Shown: positions 1 to 7,491, counted from the first letter of the stretch. The stretch: 8,352 nucleotides of DNA from SHLJ01 sp041618535 (GCA_041618535.1 JBFKFP010000127.1:1-8352); one strand, 5' to 3'. Notes: generated from the sequence alone by a model not told the origin. Numbers and translations are program-made.

Positions 1-11
1 GATAACATAAG

Positions 12-941
12 ATGCGATTAATAGCCATTGTCCTCCTGTTATTCTCATTCTCATTGTCGGGTTTTACCCAGGAGAAAAGCATTCAGTTTAATGATCACGG
101 AAATAAATTAGATTCCGGTACAGTTGTAAACGGCTTGCCACTGAATGGGATAGTAATTTCTGTTCTCGATAACGATACCCCTGTGGAACCGGATATCAAG
201 GCCGATTTTTGGATCAATAATGCTTACAATCCATATAAGGATGAAGTAGTCAGATATCCTTTCCGGCTTCAATTTGAAGATAGCATATACAATCCACCAA
301 TTCTTAAAGACATGGTGATCACGTCCAGGTTTGGCTGGAGGCGCGGGAGGGCACACCAGGGGATCGATATCGACCTTATTACGGGCGATGAGGTGCTTTC
401 CGTTCTGGATGGGATTGTTCGTTTTGCCGGATATGACAGGGGGCACGGACGTACCGTCGTGGTGAGGCATTTCAATGGCATGGAAACGACCTATGCCCAT
501 CTGTCGCGCTATGCTGTTAAAGCCAATGATACCGTGAGAAGAGGCCAGATCCTTGGAAGAGGCGGTGTTAGTGGAAACGCAAGGGGCAGCCACCTGCACT
601 TTGTGGTTCGCTTTAAAGGCGTGGCTATCAACCCGGAATATGTTTTTGACTTCGGTCCGGAACATGGCATCCGGGCCAGAGAGCTTTGGGTGACCCGTAA
701 ATGGGTGAGCGCATACAATCACAGTTCCCGGATACAGTCGAAATTGGAATTATTGACTTCGGAAGAGGAAGCAATAGCAAGTCTCGAAAAGGAGAAGAAA
801 ATCTATGTGGTAAGACGCGGTGATACACTTACACGCATTGCCAGGCGCAATGGGGTCAGTATCAGGTCTCTTCTTGTTGCCAATAACATTCGTTATAATT
901 CCACTTTGAGAATCGGACAAAAGCTGGTTTTGGAACCTTGA
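12..941 (+). CDS. Exported M23 (LytM-type) zinc metallopeptidase with C-terminal LysM domain
   Basis: Predicted murein endopeptidase that cuts peptide cross-links in the periplasm. Residues 1-20 form a signal peptide (hydrophobic core, then GFTQ before EKS). The M23 domain covers about 95-214: HQGID gives the zinc ligands H115 and D119, YAHLS supplies H163, and SHLHF gives H194 and H196, so the full catalytic set is present. Residues 215-262 form a charged linker. One LysM domain at about 263-309 (IYVVRRGDTL to IGQKLVLEP) should bind the glycan strand. The length of 309 aa is normal for flavobacterial M23/LysM proteins. The ATG at 12 directly precedes a good signal peptide, and only 11 upstream bases are visible, so the promoter cannot be judged. 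The gene meets the next one tail to tail, 13 bases apart. A decayed paralogue of its C-terminal third lies at 3666-3977. Such proteins can be active hydrolases or activators of them; the intact ligands favour activity (inference). Confidence 0.93.
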   Translation: MRLIAIVLLLFSFSLSGFTQEKSIQFNDHGNKLDSGTVVNGLPLNGIVISVLDNDTPVEPDIKADFWINNAYNPYKDEVVRYPFRLQFEDSIYNPPILKDMVITSRFGWRRGRAHQGIDIDLITGDEVLSVLDGIVRFAGYDRGHGRTVVVRHFNGMETTYAHLSRYAVKANDTVRRGQILGRGGVSGNARGSHLHFVVRFKGVAINPEYVFDFGPEHGIRARELWVTRKWVSAYNHSSRIQSKLELLTSEEEAIASLEKEKKIYVVRRGDTLTRIARRNGVSIRSLLVANNIRYNSTLRIGQKLVLEP

Positions 942-954
942 TAGATTGTAACGA

Positions 955-3537
955 TTATTTCATGATGATCCTTATGACCTGGTCCGGTCTATTACCCTCT
1001 GAGATTCTGCAAAAATAGATACCGGATTTTAGTCCCTGTCTCTCGATGCTGACTTCATTGGCACCGGCCTTCAGCCTTGTGTCGAATCTAGCCACTAACC
1101 TTCCCAATTGGTCATAAATCAATATCGCTGTCTCTCCACCCTTCTCGGAAGTGAGCTGTAAAGCGGCGATATCATCCATGGGATTTGGAACCAATTTTAT
1201 TTCCGGGGCAGAATTGAAAGTTTCCATATTAAGAGTGTTTGAATCCTGGAAGCTGATCTCCCTTATATTCATTTCCTTTGTCTGAAGACTTCCATCTTCT
1301 GATACCATTGTAAAGACAACTGATATTACATCATTTAACTGGAGAGGACTTCCTGTAGGAGAATAAAAATCATCAATCCCTAGCTGTACGTCTTTCAAAC
1401 TCTCTTGAAGCAAAACAATAGCCTTATATTGATTCTCCCAGCTATTTACTGAAGCTTTGATCACTCTCACCTCGAGCTGTCCGGTTCCTGCTGCCGTAAA
1501 GTTCAGACTGTTAAAGGCCGACAGGTCTACAGCTTTGAAACGTGGTGTCAGAGCCCTGTAGGCTGACACATATGATTGGGTTGATGCGGTTAATTGAAGA
1601 TTGCGTTCAATTCCAAATTCAAAACTATCGAAAACACTGCTGTTCTGGGTTATCTCATAATTTATAATCTCGGCCTGGTAATCATCAATGCCCCACGGTC
1701 CATCAGACATAAAAAGGTCATCCGGGGTTGCGATATAATCTCCGATCCTGAAACCTATATCGAATAGATTTCCGGTTTGAATCTCTACCAGGGAGGCATA
1801 GGTTCCAGATAAATCAATTGTCGAGGACATATTCTCGAAGGCGGCGGTCTCGGTGTCTCTGAAACCCGCATCAAAATTGATGATGCCGCTGGAATTGGTG
1901 TTTATGATCTCGAGCTGAAGCATTCCAGCTTCATATTGACCCTTCTTGACAAAAACTGTTGGCGGCGTTGAAAGGTTATAATCAACAACGGGTTTTTGAA
2001 CATTTAAAAGGCTCACAACCTCTGATGCCAGGAGATAAAGATCATCTATGGAATTGGACCAGATCTGGAAGTTAAAGAATGGGATTCCGTCCTCGTATTT
2101 ATCCAGGTTCCAATGACTCTCTATTCCGAAGTCATTACCAGTGTTAATGGCCTTAGCAGAAAGGCTTAAGACGAATTCAACCGAGCCATCTAGATTTTTG
2201 ATCAGGGCCTTTATAAATGGTTGTCCTTGAATCTCTATTGTTGAAACCGACAGTAACTCTGCACCCAACAACCGATCACAGATGTATTTGGTATGTTCAT
2301 AGACTCCCGCCTCGGTTCTCAAGGCAAGTACTGATGCTACGGACACATTGTTTTTCATGTAATCTACCGAGTAAAGATCGGTCGCATTGGTAATTTCGAT
2401 CAGGTCGTTAGGTGAGGTCTCAATGGTGTAATCTTCCCCGATCACGTTAAGGGGAATGAGATCGCTAAGGCCGAATGTACTGGTTTTTTGGGCATAATTT
2501 GATTTTTGATTTATCCGTGGAGCTGTTTGCTTATCGAATTTATAGTTGGTCTTTACCCTGTTATATTGTCTTTTACTGATCTGCTCAGAAAGACGATTAT
2601 TGCTCTCTAATCCGGCATCATTCCCACCTGAGGTAGGCGCCTCAAGGGTCGGGCAATTCGTGACCCCGGAACAAGAGGGGTCATCACAGTCTATAAGTCC
2701 GTCACCATCATCGTCAATGCCATTTGTGCAATCTTCGAGAGGAACAGGAGCGGTCGGGCAGCGAGCACCGTCATTGCTCGAACTTGAGGGTCCGAATGCG
2801 AACAGGTTGGAGTCAACTGCGTTAGAGCCATTCAGGTTTTGTACGTTTCTTATAATGTAAATAGTACCGGTTTGATTGGCAGAAACGTAAAAGTTTCCGG
2901 AAAAGTCAAAATAGACGGCTCCGTAGGTATAAGTAAGCCCCGATAGTATTGGTACTTCCCCGAGAGCGGTGACTACGTTTGTCTGAGGATTGATTCTGTA
3001 AATTATGTTGGTATTCTTTTCAACCGTATAAAGCTGGCCGTCTACAGCATTGAATGCCCAGTCATGAATAGAGATACTCTGTGACAATGACTCCGTTGAC
3101 AGGTGCTGACCATAATTAGGAGAGGCCGGATCAAGATCGATCTTATAAAAAGCAGTGCCCCCGCCCTTAAGGTAATAAACACCGTCCTGGTTAATGTCGC
3201 CTACGTATCGGTTAGTTGTTGGTAACTCATCAATATACATGGTCTCGGTGCTGAAGTCGGATCCGATTCGGACAATGGTTTTACTCGGACTGGATAATGA
3301 GCCCCACATATAGCCATCTTTAGGATTGAATGCAGCCGCGTTAATATTCCCCGGGGTAACGTCACTTGCCGCTAAATAGGAATTTCCTGTAGCGAGGTCT
3401 ATCGCATATATATCATTATATTGGAACAAGTACGCATTATAATCGCAATTAATTGCAGATTTTTGAGCGAGTGCAGCATCTATCCCACAAAAGAGACCAA
3501 AGAAGATGATGCTTATTCCGAATGTAATTTTTTTCAT
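955..3537 (-). CDS. Large T9SS-secreted protein with propeller-like N-terminus and Cys/Asp-rich calcium-binding-like segment
   Basis: Putative cell-surface or secreted protein of unknown substrate. I chose the ATG at 3537 (MKKITFG) over an in-frame ATG 18 bases upstream because it opens the signal peptide (MKK, hydrophobic run, ALAQ before KSA) and leaves room for a TAnnTTTG element at 3553-3560. From this start (860 aa): residues 25-255 contain repeated 'YxIDLxTG / WAFNAVDGQLY / IYRINPQT' phrases typical of propeller-like repeat domains. Residues 270-289 begin CTNGIDDDGDG and have Cys at 270, 284 and 289 with nine Asp, resembling calcium-binding linker motifs of secreted bacterial proteins. 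Residues 295-355 are a polar linker. Residues 360-770 are unrecognised and beta-rich by appearance. The last 80 or so residues (PEIKLVPNPMDD, YDQLGRLV, LKSGIYFCRI, final IIMK) are a T9SS type A sorting domain, which directs outer-membrane export. Export is well supported; the biochemical role is not. Confidence 0.9.
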   Translation of the reverse strand: MKKITFGISIIFFGLFCGIDAALAQKSAINCDYNAYLFQYNDIYAIDLATGNSYLAASDVTPGNINAAAFNPKDGYMWGSLSSPSKTIVRIGSDFSTETMYIDELPTTNRYVGDINQDGVYYLKGGGTAFYKIDLDPASPNYGQHLSTESLSQSISIHDWAFNAVDGQLYTVEKNTNIIYRINPQTNVVTALGEVPILSGLTYTYGAVYFDFSGNFYVSANQTGTIYIIRNVQNLNGSNAVDSNLFAFGPSSSSNDGARCPTAPVPLEDCTNGIDDDGDGLIDCDDPSCSGVTNCPTLEAPTSGGNDAGLESNNRLSEQISKRQYNRVKTNYKFDKQTAPRINQKSNYAQKTSTFGLSDLIPLNVIGEDYTIETSPNDLIEITNATDLYSVDYMKNNVSVASVLALRTEAGVYEHTKYICDRLLGAELLSVSTIEIQGQPFIKALIKNLDGSVEFVLSLSAKAINTGNDFGIESHWNLDKYEDGIPFFNFQIWSNSIDDLYLLASEVVSLLNVQKPVVDYNLSTPPTVFVKKGQYEAGMLQLEIINTNSSGIINFDAGFRDTETAAFENMSSTIDLSGTYASLVEIQTGNLFDIGFRIGDYIATPDDLFMSDGPWGIDDYQAEIINYEITQNSSVFDSFEFGIERNLQLTASTQSYVSAYRALTPRFKAVDLSAFNSLNFTAAGTGQLEVRVIKASVNSWENQYKAIVLLQESLKDVQLGIDDFYSPTGSPLQLNDVISVVFTMVSEDGSLQTKEMNIREISFQDSNTLNMETFNSAPEIKLVPNPMDDIAALQLTSEKGGETAILIYDQLGRLVARFDTRLKAGANEVSIERQGLKSGIYFCRISEGNRPDQVIRIIMK

Positions 3538-3552
3538 GATACGAATTTGAGG

Positions 3553-3560
3553 CAAAAATA
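3553..3560 (-). promoter_or_regulatory. Candidate Bacteroidota -7 promoter element for the T9SS protein gene
   Basis: On the minus strand this reads TATTTTTG, an exact match to the Bacteroidota sigma-factor -7 consensus TAnnTTTG. It ends 15 bases before the ATG at 3537, so the leader would be very short. A TTTG lies upstream, but the 12-base spacing is shorter than the usual 17-23, so the -33 element is not convincing. In an AT-rich spacer the 8-mer alone is modest evidence. Confidence 0.4.
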
Positions 3561-3665
3561 TCTACCAGCCGGCAAATTATTTCTCAGGTTTAGATAATGA
3601 CGCCCTTTTTATTGGTGGATGAAGATTTTCCTTCGACCAATGGAAATTAAACTAATAATTCACTG

Positions 3666-3977
3666 AGAAACTCGTTTTCAGAAACTCAGATTCGATTTTG
3701 AAAACGATCAGGCCATCAGGGCAAAAGAACTCTGGGTTACCCGTAAATGGAAAGTGTCTTATCCGACGGTTCCAGGGAAAGTCAAAGCTAGAATTAATTA
3801 CTTATAAAGAAGCATTAGCCAGCCTGGAAACCGAGAAAAAGATCTATAACGTGTGACGAGGTGATACTCTCACCAGGATTGACAGGAGTAATGGCATTAC
3901 CATCAGGTCTGTCCAGGCGGAAAATAACATTCGGTAAAATTTCACATTAAAGGTTTGTCAGAAACTCGTTCTTGCCT
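3666..3977 (+). pseudogene. Decayed M23/LysM peptidase paralogue (C-terminal remnant)
   Basis: This stretch translates into a broken copy of the C-terminal third of the peptidase at 12-941. Frame starting at 3691 gives FDFENDQAIRAKELWVTRKW, matching FDFGPEHGIRARELWVTRKW of the intact protein. A +1 frameshift falls between about 3760 and 3779. From 3779 the next frame gives KSKLELITYKEALASLETEK, then KKIYNV, TGA at 3854, RGDTLTRIDRSNG, ENNIR, TAA at 3935, and CQKLVLAS. These align in order with KLELLTSEEEAIASLEKEKK, IYVVRRGDTLTRIARRNG, NNIRYNSTLRIGQKLVLEP. The signal peptide and M23 catalytic domain are absent; weak similarity (EKLVF) may reach back to 3666. DNA divergence from the intact gene is substantial, so this is an old paralogue rather than a recent copy. 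It ends exactly where the convergent mddA gene stops. Confidence 0.88.
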
Positions 3978-4727
3978 CTAGTTGTTTGCGCGTTTTCCGA
4001 ATTTCAGAAAAGGAATAATCATAGGAACCCTTTTTTGATAATCTTCATATGGTTTTCCCAGTTCGTTTTTAAGATCTCTTTCTTCAAAATATTTAACAGC
4101 TACAAGGATATAGGCCGTTGTGACCGCCGCAAACATAAAATGCCCTAAAGTCATTCTTGGCTCAGCCCAGAAGGCAATTATAAACCCTGTCATGATGGGA
4201 TGACGAACAAACTTATAGAAGAAATGCTCCTTGAATTTTAATCCGGTTGGTGGTTGATTCTTCAATTTATTCCAAACCTGATCAAGGCCGAATAGATGAA
4301 AATGATTAATCATGAAAGTGGACAGCAGAACTATAACCCACCCCATCCAGAATAATATTTCAATTATAAGAACATAAGTGCTGCCTTCAATATTCCAGAC
4401 CACATCGGTTATAGGCCGCCATTGCCAGAATATCAGGAATAAAATTAAACTTGTCAACAGCACATAGGTACTTCTTTCCATGGAAGGATCAATCACTTTG
4501 GTCCACCAACGCTTAAAGGAAGGCCGCGCCATTACGCTGTGCTGAATGGCGAATAAACTTAAAACTAACAGATTAATAATTACGGACTCCATCAAACCGG
4601 AGGTGTTCCCGGAGTTGATGTTTTTAGGGACCAATAGCTCGCCAACAAAGCCGACGGCATAAAGAAATGAGGCCAGGAATACCACATAAGACAGTATTCC
4701 ATAAAGGAAAATAATTGATTTCTTCAT
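3978..4727 (-). CDS. mddA: Methanethiol S-methyltransferase, MddA type (NnrU/ICMT-like membrane protein)
   Basis: MddA enzymes methylate methanethiol with S-adenosylmethionine to give dimethyl sulfide in the inner membrane. The 249-aa length and hydrophobic profile fit the family: membrane segments at about 5-33, 47-66, 87-101, 116-140 and 180-212. Family-like phrases include FAIQHSVMARPSFKRWW (59-75), ERSTYVLLTSL (84-94), FWQWRP (100-105) and INHFHLFGL (140-148). The C-terminal SAM-binding region has RHP at 175-177 and EERDL at 215-219 followed by GKPYEDYQKRVP, as in the isoprenylcysteine carboxyl methyltransferase superfamily. The ATG at 4727 begins MKKSIIF with no better alternative nearby. 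It stands alone, divergent from the serine hydrolase and convergent with the M23 pseudogene. A generic NnrU or isoprenylcysteine methyltransferase is the alternative; the central motifs favour MddA. Activity is inferred. Confidence 0.8.
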   Translation of the reverse strand: MKKSIIFLYGILSYVVFLASFLYAVGFVGELLVPKNINSGNTSGLMESVIINLLVLSLFAIQHSVMARPSFKRWWTKVIDPSMERSTYVLLTSLILFLIFWQWRPITDVVWNIEGSTYVLIIEILFWMGWVIVLLSTFMINHFHLFGLDQVWNKLKNQPPTGLKFKEHFFYKFVRHPIMTGFIIAFWAEPRMTLGHFMFAAVTTAYILVAVKYFEERDLKNELGKPYEDYQKRVPMIIPFLKFGKRANN

Positions 4728-5019
4728 TTTTGGTTGGTTTGATTTCTTGCAAGGTATCGATTTTTTATCAATTGCCTGTTTTCTAGTGGTTTCCGCGTTC
4801 GATGATTATTTTTATGTGTGATAATGATTCTGTTTTTCTGAAGGCGTTTTAAACCAAAAGATATCAAGCCATAAGGGGCATCCAGGATATCCGGAATCTG
4901 AATGTCAAAATTTCAAAATTGCCATCTCAGCTTCTCTATTTAACAAGGCTTTGGCAGTATTTAAATCTTGATTTTGCTAATTTTAGAGTGTACGCTGCAC
5001 TGCTTTTAAAATTCAGATT
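4728..5019. promoter_or_regulatory. Divergent intergenic region between mddA and the serine hydrolase gene
   Basis: This 292-base AT-rich spacer should carry the start signals for both flanking genes. For the rightward gene the best candidate is TAATTTTA at 4978-4985 (one mismatch to TAnnTTTG) with TTTG at 4950-4953, but the 24-base spacing is slightly long. No exact TAnnTTTG was found leftward toward mddA. No convincing long palindrome, RNA gene or riboswitch-like structure was seen. A leftward open frame with no ATG runs through about 4730-4890 and is probably fortuitous. Confidence 0.35.
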
Positions 5020-6186
5020 ATGATTAAGCAGTTATCAGTTCTCTTGCCTTTCTTTATCTTGATTTCCTTGTTGTTCAACAAATGTTCTACTTCGGATGAA
5101 CCTCGTTTTATCGTTCCGGAAATGGGATACCAATGGCCGGATAACAACCGCTCATATTGGCCAACAGATGGCTGGGTAACGGCTAACCCGGGGAATTATG
5201 GCTTTGATCTTTCACTACTTCAGCAGGCGGTTCAATTTGCAGAGGCCGATGACTTAATGCGTGCATTATTAATTGTTAAGGATGGATACCTTGTTTTTGA
5301 GGAATACTTTGGGGAGGGACATGCAGATGCGAGCACCAATCTCTGGTCTGTAACAAAAAGTTATAGCTCAGCTGTGACAGGCCTGCTTTATGACGATGGA
5401 CTATTTCAATCTGCAGATATTAAAATGGTTGATCTCATGCGGCAATATCCTGAATTTGCAAATATCAAACTTCAGCATGTTCTCACCCATACAACCGGAT
5501 TGGACTGGAATGAGGAAGGTCCACGCTGGGTTGAGTGGATACTGTCTGACGACTGGGCCAGGCATGCCCTGGAAAGGGATCATCTTCACGAACCGGGTTC
5601 GGTTTGGAAATACAGTTCCGGGAATTCACATTTTTTATCGGCCCTTGCAACGAATCTGAGTGGTTCAACACCCGGTGAACTGGCCAAGGAACGATTATTT
5701 GACCCTATGGGAATCGAGTTTAATGTGCAGTATCCTCCACTTTCCTATTCAAGCTGGCCTGAATATATAGAGATCCTTCCGCAAAGCTGGCACCAGGACC
5801 CGCAAGGCAATGAAACGGCGAGTTTCGGACTGTTCCTGACGGCCAGGGATATGGCTAAATTCGGCTATCTCTATCTAAACCGTGGTCGATGGGAGAACAG
5901 GCAATTGCTCTCTGAAGAATGGGTAAAAGCATCAACCCGGGATCATCAGACCAATATCTACGGCCGTTATAGTTATGGTTATCAATGGTACCTAACTTTT
6001 GTTGATGAAGAACCCGCATTCCTGGCGAGTGGTTATGGGGGTCAGATTATTGGGGTAGTACCGTCCTTAGACCTGGTCGTAGTTCTTAAATATGAAGCAG
6101 AAGATCCGGTTCACCCTGTTACTGGATCAGCCCATGACGATATGGGATTATTCGAACGGGTTGTGAAGTCTGTAAAAAAGAATTGA
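5020..6186 (+). CDS. Exported serine hydrolase, beta-lactamase/penicillin-binding protein fold (class C-like, PF00144-type)
   Basis: Predicted serine hydrolase or esterase of the AmpC/EstB/6-aminohexanoate-dimer hydrolase superfamily, acting outside the cytoplasm. The nucleophile motif SxxK is SVTK at 110-113 within NLWSVTKSYSS. A second-motif tyrosine lies in KYSSGN (Y198). The family phrase HVLTHTTGLDW is at 153-163. SGYGGQ at 337-342 sits where the KTG/HxG triad is expected, with Tyr in the variable position. The C-terminal strand VVPSLDLVVVLKYE is typical. Residues 1-21 are hydrophobic and end in a Cys (LLFNKCSTSDE, C22), suggesting a lipoprotein, though Lys at -1 is a poor lipobox residue; ordinary periplasmic export is the alternative. 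The 388-aa length suits the family. The substrate cannot be read from sequence, and resistance to beta-lactams should not be assumed. It stands alone and meets the repeat-protein genes tail to tail, 12 bases apart. Confidence 0.87.
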   Translation: MIKQLSVLLPFFILISLLFNKCSTSDEPRFIVPEMGYQWPDNNRSYWPTDGWVTANPGNYGFDLSLLQQAVQFAEADDLMRALLIVKDGYLVFEEYFGEGHADASTNLWSVTKSYSSAVTGLLYDDGLFQSADIKMVDLMRQYPEFANIKLQHVLTHTTGLDWNEEGPRWVEWILSDDWARHALERDHLHEPGSVWKYSSGNSHFLSALATNLSGSTPGELAKERLFDPMGIEFNVQYPPLSYSSWPEYIEILPQSWHQDPQGNETASFGLFLTARDMAKFGYLYLNRGRWENRQLLSEEWVKASTRDHQTNIYGRYSYGYQWYLTFVDEEPAFLASGYGGQIIGVVPSLDLVVVLKYEAEDPVHPVTGSAHDDMGLFERVVKSVKKN

Positions 6187-6198
6187 TTGACTGAAATC

Positions 6199-6810
6199 TT
6201 ACTGTTTGGTCAGGGCTTTCACATGAGCAAATATCTTTACACCATTAATTTCAGTCTCTACTTCTTCTTTGCTCATTTTCAGTCCCTTAACCATATTCAT
6301 CAAACCTTTGGGAGAGATGGCTACTACATTATAGAAAATGCTGTCATTTTCAATCGCACGAACATGAACCACATTCCCTGATTTACTGACGCCCTTTACA
6401 TCGAGTATCTCTCCTTTTTCAGTAATTGCTTTAATGTCAATAATATTACCTTCTGAATCAATAGCCTTCAGGGGATAATATCGATCACCGTTCTTGACAA
6501 TCAGTTTAACAGGTAATTTCTTTCCGTCAACAAAAGCCTTGACATCAAGAAGCTGGGTTTGATCGGAATCCTGGATGGCTTTTACGGGATGAAATTCACC
6601 GTCCTTATCGATTGCTTTAATGTGATATATTTTTCCATTTGGCCTTAAAGCCTTAACATGCCAAATTATAAGGTCCGGATCGTCCAATACCAGGGGCTTG
6701 TCAATTTCACTGTATTTGAACTCAGGTTCCTGTGCGAAGCCTATTAATGAGAACAAGATGAAAAATACATATAACGGGTAGCCAGCATATTTAAAAGCTG
6801 TTGATTTCAT
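6199..6810 (-). CDS. Exported 12-residue 'VKA' repeat protein, paralogue A (unknown function)
   Basis: I do not recognise a named family. The 203-aa product starts with a signal peptide (hydrophobic 11-25, likely cleavage after GFAQ, residue 27). From residue 50 onward it is almost all repeat: units of about 12 residues, x-[VI]-K-A-[IFL]-xxx-G-xxx, such as HVKALRPNGKIY, HIKAIDKDGEFH, DIKAITEKGEIL and DVKGVSKSGNVV. The 'K' position of successive units falls at 53, 65, 77, 91, 102, 115, 127, 139, 151, 163, 175 and 198. Each unit looks like a strand, a turn at D/N/KxG, and a strand, suggesting a beta-solenoid or extended beta-sheet (inference). The sequence ends with INGVKIFAHVKAL. It lies 57 bases downstream of its paralogue B, same strand and order of repeats, and probably shares its transcript; no exact -7 element was seen in the gap. 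Periplasmic or secreted location is likely. Confidence 0.85.
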   Translation of the reverse strand: MKSTAFKYAGYPLYVFFILFSLIGFAQEPEFKYSEIDKPLVLDDPDLIIWHVKALRPNGKIYHIKAIDKDGEFHPVKAIQDSDQTQLLDVKAFVDGKKLPVKLIVKNGDRYYPLKAIDSEGNIIDIKAITEKGEILDVKGVSKSGNVVHVRAIENDSIFYNVVAISPKGLMNMVKGLKMSKEEVETEINGVKIFAHVKALTKQ

Positions 6811-6867
6811 AATTCAGGATTTTAATTTATAACTCTGTATTCTCTTTGTTTCCGGTATTAATTACAA

Positions 6868-7491
6868 TTATTGACTTTGCTGCGGAATGGCTTTGATATG
6901 TGCAAATACATCCACGCCATTGATTGTGGTCTCAATAGGCTCTTTCATCATTTTAATCCCTTTTACATCATTGATCCATCCTTTTGGTGAAATGGCCTCA
7001 ACGTTATAAAGAAGGCCTTCTTTATCCACAACACTCAGATGAATGATGTTACCGGATTGACGGGTACCCTTTACATCGAGTTTCTGTCCGTCTTCGGTGA
7101 AAGCCTTCACATCTATTATGGTTCCATCCTCATCAATGGCTTTAACAGGCATGTATTTGTCGAGACTGATCAACACTTTAACCGGTAAAATCTTATCATT
7201 GACAAAGGCCTTAACATCCATGACGCTGGTTTGATCAGAATCCTGGATTCCCTTGACGTCATAGGTATGACCATCGGCATCAACCGCCATCACATTGAGC
7301 AGCTTACCTTCGGGATTAAACGCTTTTACATACCAGTAAACGGTTTCAAAGTTAGCATCAGAGATTTCTATCATCGGATTGGTATCAATATTGACCTGGG
7401 TCTGTTTTTCCTGGCATCCCAATAAAATCAAGACCAGCATCATCAGTAATACTATACCGAGGACGCTAAAGAACGTTAGAGTACGTTTCAT
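6868..7491 (-). CDS. 12-residue 'VKA' repeat lipoprotein, paralogue B (unknown function)
   Basis: Paralogue of the neighbouring protein, 207 aa from the ATG at 7491 (MKRTLTFF). An in-frame ATG at 7533 is rejected because it overlaps the best promoter element (7531-7538) and would put 14 polar residues ahead of the signal sequence. Residues 4-25 are hydrophobic and end in LILLGC, a canonical lipobox with C26, so this copy should be membrane-anchored, unlike A. Repeat units include PVKAIDEDGTII, DVKAFTEDGQKL and DVKGTRQSGNII. The 'K' positions are 56, 68, 80, 94, 105, 117, 129, 141, 153, 165, 177 and 200, with Met, Ser and Glu replacing Lys at 68, 153 and 165. The uneven steps (14 then 11 around IQDSDQT, and 23 before the last unit) are the same as in A, showing whole-gene duplication after the repeat array was set. 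Function is unknown; an envelope structural or binding role is a guess. Confidence 0.86.
   Translation of the reverse strand: MKRTLTFFSVLGIVLLMMLVLILLGCQEKQTQVNIDTNPMIEISDANFETVYWYVKAFNPEGKLLNVMAVDADGHTYDVKGIQDSDQTSVMDVKAFVNDKILPVKVLISLDKYMPVKAIDEDGTIIDVKAFTEDGQKLDVKGTRQSGNIIHLSVVDKEGLLYNVEAISPKGWINDVKGIKMMKEPIETTINGVDVFAHIKAIPQQSQ

Noticed and set aside
108..722. 204-codon open frame on the minus strand inside the M23 gene
   Set aside because: It lies antisense to a strongly supported peptidase with all catalytic motifs, and its translation has no domain-like pattern or export signal.
942..954. Bidirectional terminator between the M23 and T9SS genes
   Set aside because: The 13-base gap and flanking codons contain no GC-rich hairpin with a T tract.
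2546..2860. 104-codon plus-strand frame inside the T9SS protein gene
   Set aside because: It is antisense to the Cys/Asp-rich segment; the Ser/Pro-rich translation reflects the reversed codons rather than a protein.
4730..4890. Leftward open frame upstream of mddA (K/R/N-rich, about 50 codons)
   Set aside because: It has no ATG, ends at the mddA start region, and its biased composition is what AT-rich spacer DNA gives; no recognisable motif.
6187..6381. 64-codon plus-strand frame directly after the serine hydrolase
   Set aside because: It is antisense to the C-terminal repeats of paralogue A and shows no protein-like features.
6199..7491. DNA-level tandem repeat or CRISPR-like array in the repeat-protein genes
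   Set aside because: The 36-base periodicity is only at the codon-pattern level; units differ in DNA sequence and there are no identical repeats with unique spacers.
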